Below, piece by piece: positions 21,841-25,378 of a stretch of DNA of 25,378 nt. Below the pieces are notes generated by a model. The model was not told the origin of the DNA. It did not search any database and saw only the letters and a program-made list of their open reading frames with translations. Location: assembly GCA_920105805.1 (NCBI GenBank), contig CAKKTI010000320.1, positions 1-25,378 on the forward strand, read 5' to 3'. The translations under genes and the position numbers were made by a program. Numbering within the stretch: the first letter of the stretch is position 1; each line of letters begins with the position of its first letter. The stretch comes from Condylostoma magnum. Lineage: Eukaryota > Ciliophora > Heterotrichea > Heterotrichida > Condylostomatidae.

Positions 21841-24030
21841 TCAGAGAGGGAGGGATTGATTTAGGATTTGTATGAATTCTTCTGTTTATATTTCTGCCTT
21901 TTCTGATAGAATTGACCTTAAGGGAATTATTTGAGAGGTTTGATATAGTCTGGAAGTTTGTATTATTTGATTTTTGTATGGGAACAGTTCTTGCTTTAGT
22001 TGGCTTATTATTTACTGGAACTGGTCTTGTATATAAGTATGTATATCTTTACTTGAGGACCGGGCGGATTAAACAGATTTGTTTAGTACTGGGGATTTGG
22101 AAGGGTTTTTGCGCAGGTTTTCTAGTTTCTGGAGTTACTCAAATGCTGTGTTGATTATAGTGTATAAGCTGTCTTGATCGTCTCTTTGAGTTTTGGAGGT
22201 TCTTTTTTAGTGGGAAAGAGGGAGTAGAGGAAGATGTTATAGTCTTTTTCTGTATCTGCTTATATCTCCATCCTTAGTTTTTACTTAGATTTGACTTGAT
22301 CTTATCATGTCTTTTAACATTTTAACTTCTTTTGATTTTTCCTCGATTTGTTATACAAGGCGACTTTCATCTAGGGATTAATTTCTTATTTTTGGCTGTC
22401 TTTCTGCTAGCTGGGTTTTTAGTTCTTCTAACGAGGCTGTTAGCCTCATTATTGATCCATCCTTGTTCATTATTTCAGTGTCTTTTTAAAATATCAAATT
22501 ATCCATTGTTTTTTGCTTTTATTACAGTTCTTTTATTTTTTAGTTCTTTAATGAAAATTAAGCTTCTATATTGTGTTTATCTTACTTCAAATGTTTCATT
22601 TGCTCGTTTCGGTTTTTTATTTGTTAATCTAAATCTGTTATGTAATAGTCTTATTACTATATGAAACTTTTTAACTCATCTAGTTTGTTTTAGTAGTTAA
22701 TAATATTTGTTTGGGTTTATGCTAGTTTTACATCTTTTTCATTTACTTAAGACTATAGTTGCTGTTTATCTCTTTTATGTATATCTATTTCTCTATTAGC
22801 TTAGTCTATCTGCTTAAAGTAATTTTATCTTTCTTGAATTGATTCCTCTCTCAAGTCATTAAGAGCCTTTTACAGCTCTGATATGCGTGAAATCATTATT
22901 TAGTTTTAGTTGTTAGTATTGTTTAATTGCTATTGCAGGCTGTTATTAAGTTTCTCAAGCTGTTAATTCTTTTCCTTTGCTTTTCTATATGATTCTTCCT
23001 GCATACTGTACTCTTATACTAGTTTCCCATTATCATTTAGTTAGGATCTTATTTCTTATAACTCTGAGGCAGAGGATGATAATTAAGTATATAATGTGTT
23101 CAAGTCTTATTTAGATTATTCCTCTATCTGTTATAACTAAGATTGCAGATTTTAAGCCCGTTTAGCTTCCTCTAGCAATTAATCTTCAACTTATTGCAAT
23201 TAATTCGCCTAATCTTGATTTTTACTATTGAGCAGCTGAATCTATTAATTTACTTGTTTTAGCTGTTCTATATACTTTTGATTCTACTATTAAAGTACTT
23301 CATAATCAATTTACAACTTTTTATTACTTTCATCTAATTCTTATACTTTCTACTTATCAACTTGCAAATTAAAATTATCTTGCTTATATTGCTCTAATTT
23401 TACACCTAACTCACTTACTTTCTCATTCAGATCCTTATTTAACTCCTTCATTTTGTTCAACAAATCAGTTAACTTTTTAATTTCCTCATACGACTAATTT
23501 AGTAGCTTTCCTTTCTACTCAACCTGCTTCTTTAATCCTTATATTTCCTCCTCATAACTATTCTTCATCTCTTCAATTTCCTCGTTATTATTCCCCATTG
23601 CACTTAATTACCTTTACAACTATATCAAATTCTCCTCTAGCATTTCTTTATCAGATTTCAACTACTAGTTCTCAATACTAAGTGCCTCAATTTATTACTA
23701 CTTTTACTTAACATTTCCATCAGACATCATTTTGACCTTATCATGCAAACTTATGATTTCATTATTCAAAACATCAATTTGCCTGTCCCTTAAAAAGATC
23801 TCCTCCTCGAATCTTTTAGTCTGCACATTGGCATTATCTCCTACATCCTGCATCTATATAGCTAAGCGTTACCTTGATCTTACCTCTGCTTTTAACGCAG
23901 CTAATTTAGTTTCCTACTATTTAATTTCCTTAGCAAGTAAATTAGAGTACTCCCCAGCTGGCATTTCTCCTCTTTAACTATGATTTGTTTCTAATTATTT
24001 CACAGAGTTGGCAGCAGTTCTACTTTACAT
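21841..24030 (-). CDS. Long coiled-coil protein (729 aa)
   Basis: Continuous frame with dense TAA/TAG Gln. After a short N-terminal tail (MQSRTAANSVKQLE), residues about 20-590 are almost uninterrupted heptad coiled coil (KQQETKLAALKAEVRSRQRL, EEIKKLTDLLNKMKELNKDL, KLDELKSFIQQQDYYITDL). The last 130 residues are less regular (LPLLPLSHQKRTSKTQRDDQ, LRKNPSKSPVLNKSVQSARS, FIQILNQSLPL). No catalytic or membrane segment is seen. Likely a structural protein of basal body, Golgi or cortex; family unknown. Stop taken as TGA 21841-21843, followed in frame by TTC TAA TAA, so 731 residues is the alternative. The C-terminal part is opposite a plus-strand hydrophobic ORF that I reject. It diverges from the RNF126-like gene with 23 bp between the ATGs. 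Confidence 0.85.
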
Positions 24031-24053
24031 TTCTTATATTTTAAAAATTTATA
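24031..24053. promoter_or_regulatory. 23-bp divergent spacer
   Basis: An all but pure A/T stretch (TTCTTATATTTTAAAAATTT in its left part) between the ATG of the minus-strand coiled-coil gene and that of the plus-strand E3 gene. It must serve both directions; TATATTTTAAAAA could act as a TATA-like element, which is inference. Confidence 0.45.
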
Positions 24054-24635
24054 ATGGAATATTGGTGTCATATGTGTAAAAGTGTAGTTTAAGTAAGAGA
24101 GGATTTAAATTGTATAGTTTGTAGTAATCCTTTTACTGAAGTAGTAGACCAGGAGGAGGACCATCCTCGAGATTTTGTACCGTATTAGCCTTCTCCTCCA
24201 ATTGGACAAGTTCTTACAGAGCTTTTATTATCTCCCTCTGTCAGATCTATTAGGTATTATCCTGGAGTCCCCGAAACAGAGACCTCTATTGACAATGTGA
24301 TTGCCCATATAATGCAAAATGATCCTAATACTTATGGGCCTCCACCTGCTCCGGAAGGATCTATTGAAAGCTTACCTTATTGTTTAGTTGATCCTGAGAT
24401 TATAAGAAGCTTCGGGACGGCGTGGACGGCTATTGATGAGTTTGGAAGTAGACTGGATGAGGACCGATAGATGTTAGAGTGTAGCATATGTAAAGAAGAA
24501 TTAATTTAAGGTACTTAGGCAATTCGAATGCCATGCTAGCATTTCTATCACGAAGAGTGCATTAAGCAATGGCTTAAAATGCATAATTCATGTCCAGTAT
24601 GTAGATGTGAGCTGAAAGAAGAAGTATTAGAGTAG
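24054..24635 (+). CDS. RNF126/RNF115-like RING-H2 E3 ubiquitin ligase (193 aa)
   Basis: The N-terminus is a zinc finger ([20 protein letters not shown], Cys5/Cys8/Cys19/Cys22) like the BCA2 zinc finger of RNF126/RNF115, which binds ubiquitin or client hydrophobic segments. A linker of about 120 residues is Pro-rich and acidic. The RING-H2 near the C-terminus has CSIC, then PCQHFYHEEC, then CPVC with the standard Cys/His spacing and the Trp of KQWL coded TGG. It should ubiquitinate mislocalised or endocytic substrates in the cytosol. It is shorter than animal RNF126 (about 310 residues). Terminator is tandem TAG TAA (24633-24638); the last Gln TAG is about 32 codons earlier. The gene ends 13 bp from a convergent neighbour. 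Confidence 0.9.
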
Positions 24636-24648
24636 TAATGTCATATAA

Positions 24649-25149
24649 TCACCTAACAAAAAATCTTCCACCGTATTCATTCCTTGAGTAAGCCTTATTA
24701 CTTTAGTATGAATGAGTGTCACTTATAGTGAACATAGATCTTCCTGTGGCATATCGAGCAATTTTTAGAGGAACGTTACCAATTCTTAATGGGGCTTTGG
24801 TTCCCTTATTGTATATTCCTCTTTTAAAATAAATAGAAGTGGGAGGCTCTTGGACTAGAGTTTTAAGCATTTTATCTCTTTTATTTGGTTAATTTGTGTA
24901 AGCACTAGACGGCCTTTGTCGTTTTGGGGGTTTTATAGGTGTTTCTGAACGGTTTGGGTAGTCTTGATAAAATGCTACTTGTGTATTTGCTGAGTTGTAA
25001 CGTATTGCATCTTAGTATCTGTATCATTCCCTGTATTAGGGGTTTTTAGAGCGGGATACTGCAGTCTTTGGTCTTTGTTTACTTTCTGTATATGTTCGAA
25101 GTCTGTGGTAATTAGGAGAAATTTCCTTTGATAATGAGTTAAGATGCAT
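24649..25149 (-). CDS. Small basic protein, unrecognised (166 aa)
   Basis: Starts MHLNSLSKEISPNYHRLRTY, is rich in Arg, Lys, Tyr, Pro and Ser, and has no membrane segment. Motifs such as RYQDAIRYNSANTQVAFYQD and IKPPKRQRPSSAY recall short, Tyr/Pro-rich ciliary microtubule-associated proteins, but I cannot name a family. One internal TGA would be Trp in YREWYRY. Ends GGRFFVR with TGA 24649-24651. No TAA or TAG follows in frame for a long way, and going on would run antisense through the RING of the neighbour, so this is the clearest case of TGA as a terminator in the window. The nearest Gln TAA is 18 codons upstream. Nothing recognisable lies between its ATG and the window end (25150-25378). 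Confidence 0.65.
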
Positions 25150-25378
25150 ATATTTATATAATGGAAATAATTAAAATTCAATTAGACTAAAATTAAGTAT
25201 GCTTTTAGTAGGTTTTCGGATTATGTGGGAAGTAATGGGATATTATTAACGATTGGTATATCAAGAATTAATTTTGAATTATTGACAAGTATTCAATTAA
25301 ATATACGAATAACTCCTAATTCTATTATAAAAATATTTCAATACAAGCTAGTATATTTGTTTGTATATCAATTATTTA
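25150..25378. other. AT-rich stretch without recognised gene
   Basis: 229 bp, strongly A/T, with no frame on either strand that shows domain motifs or the codon pattern of the neighbouring genes. It should contain the promoter of the minus-strand gene that starts at 25149. No telomeric repeat is seen. Confidence 0.5.

Noticed and set aside
21912-22154. Plus-strand 80-residue ORF with two hydrophobic helices, loosely like ROMO1 or Mgr2
   Set aside because: It has no ATG start, and the opposite strand continues the 729-residue coiled-coil protein through this stretch in a consistent frame to a clustered TGA/TAA/TAA end just before the next gene. The ORF is a shadow.
22332-22664. Hydrophobic plus-strand ORF of 110 residues
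   Set aside because: Complement of Lys/Gln/Glu-rich coiled coil on the minus strand; antisense of such codons always looks Phe/Leu-rich.

Overview
Organism and code. The window reads as macronuclear DNA of a heterotrich ciliate, most like Condylostoma. It only makes sense if TAA and TAG mean Gln and TGA means Trp inside genes, while the same three triplets also end genes. Conserved Trp positions written TGA occur in PH, ArfGAP, RING-H2, MORN, Nudix, GBP and GYF domains, and all three triplets are needed as terminators. Introns are 15-16 nt. DNA is AT-rich, with very short spacers and genes on both strands. Assignment to Condylostoma is inference from the code plus the tiny introns; no rRNA or other marker lies in the window.

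Layout. 1-623: degraded WD40-repeat remnant. 624-4198 (+): TPR protein, secreted LamG-type protein, BAR-PH-ArfGAP-ANK protein (ACAP-like). 4203-6564 (-): zinc-ribbon/leucine-rich-repeat protein, preceded by a gene whose exon structure I could not resolve. 6596-8303 (+): Tat-SF1/Cus2-like splicing factor and V-ATPase proteolipid c''. 8311-10078 (-): small membrane protein and an EGF-TM-RING-H2 E3 ligase. 10085-17092 (+): a 1466-residue calpain with an N-terminal coiled coil and four EF-hands, a small basic protein, and a 604-residue coiled-coil protein. 17109-24030 (-): MORN protein, small Pro/Ser-rich protein, CoA-type Nudix hydrolase, GBP-like large GTPase-fold protein with coiled coil, and a 729-residue coiled-coil protein. 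24054-24635 (+): RNF126-like E3. 24649-25149 (-): small basic protein. 25150-25378: AT-rich, nothing recognised.

Architecture. Genes almost touch. Divergent start codons are 6, 23 and 31 bp apart; convergent stops are 4-16 bp apart; tandem genes are 3-151 bp apart. In most genes no in-frame TAA, TAG or TGA occurs in the last 14 or more codons before the terminator, which fits stop recognition by closeness to the mRNA 3' end, as described for Condylostoma. The genes are ordinary ciliate housekeeping, cytoskeletal and membrane-traffic genes, not one pathway; I see no operon logic, no mobile element and no RNA gene. The most interesting features are the fully ambiguous code, the near-zero spacers, and a few unusual domain combinations.
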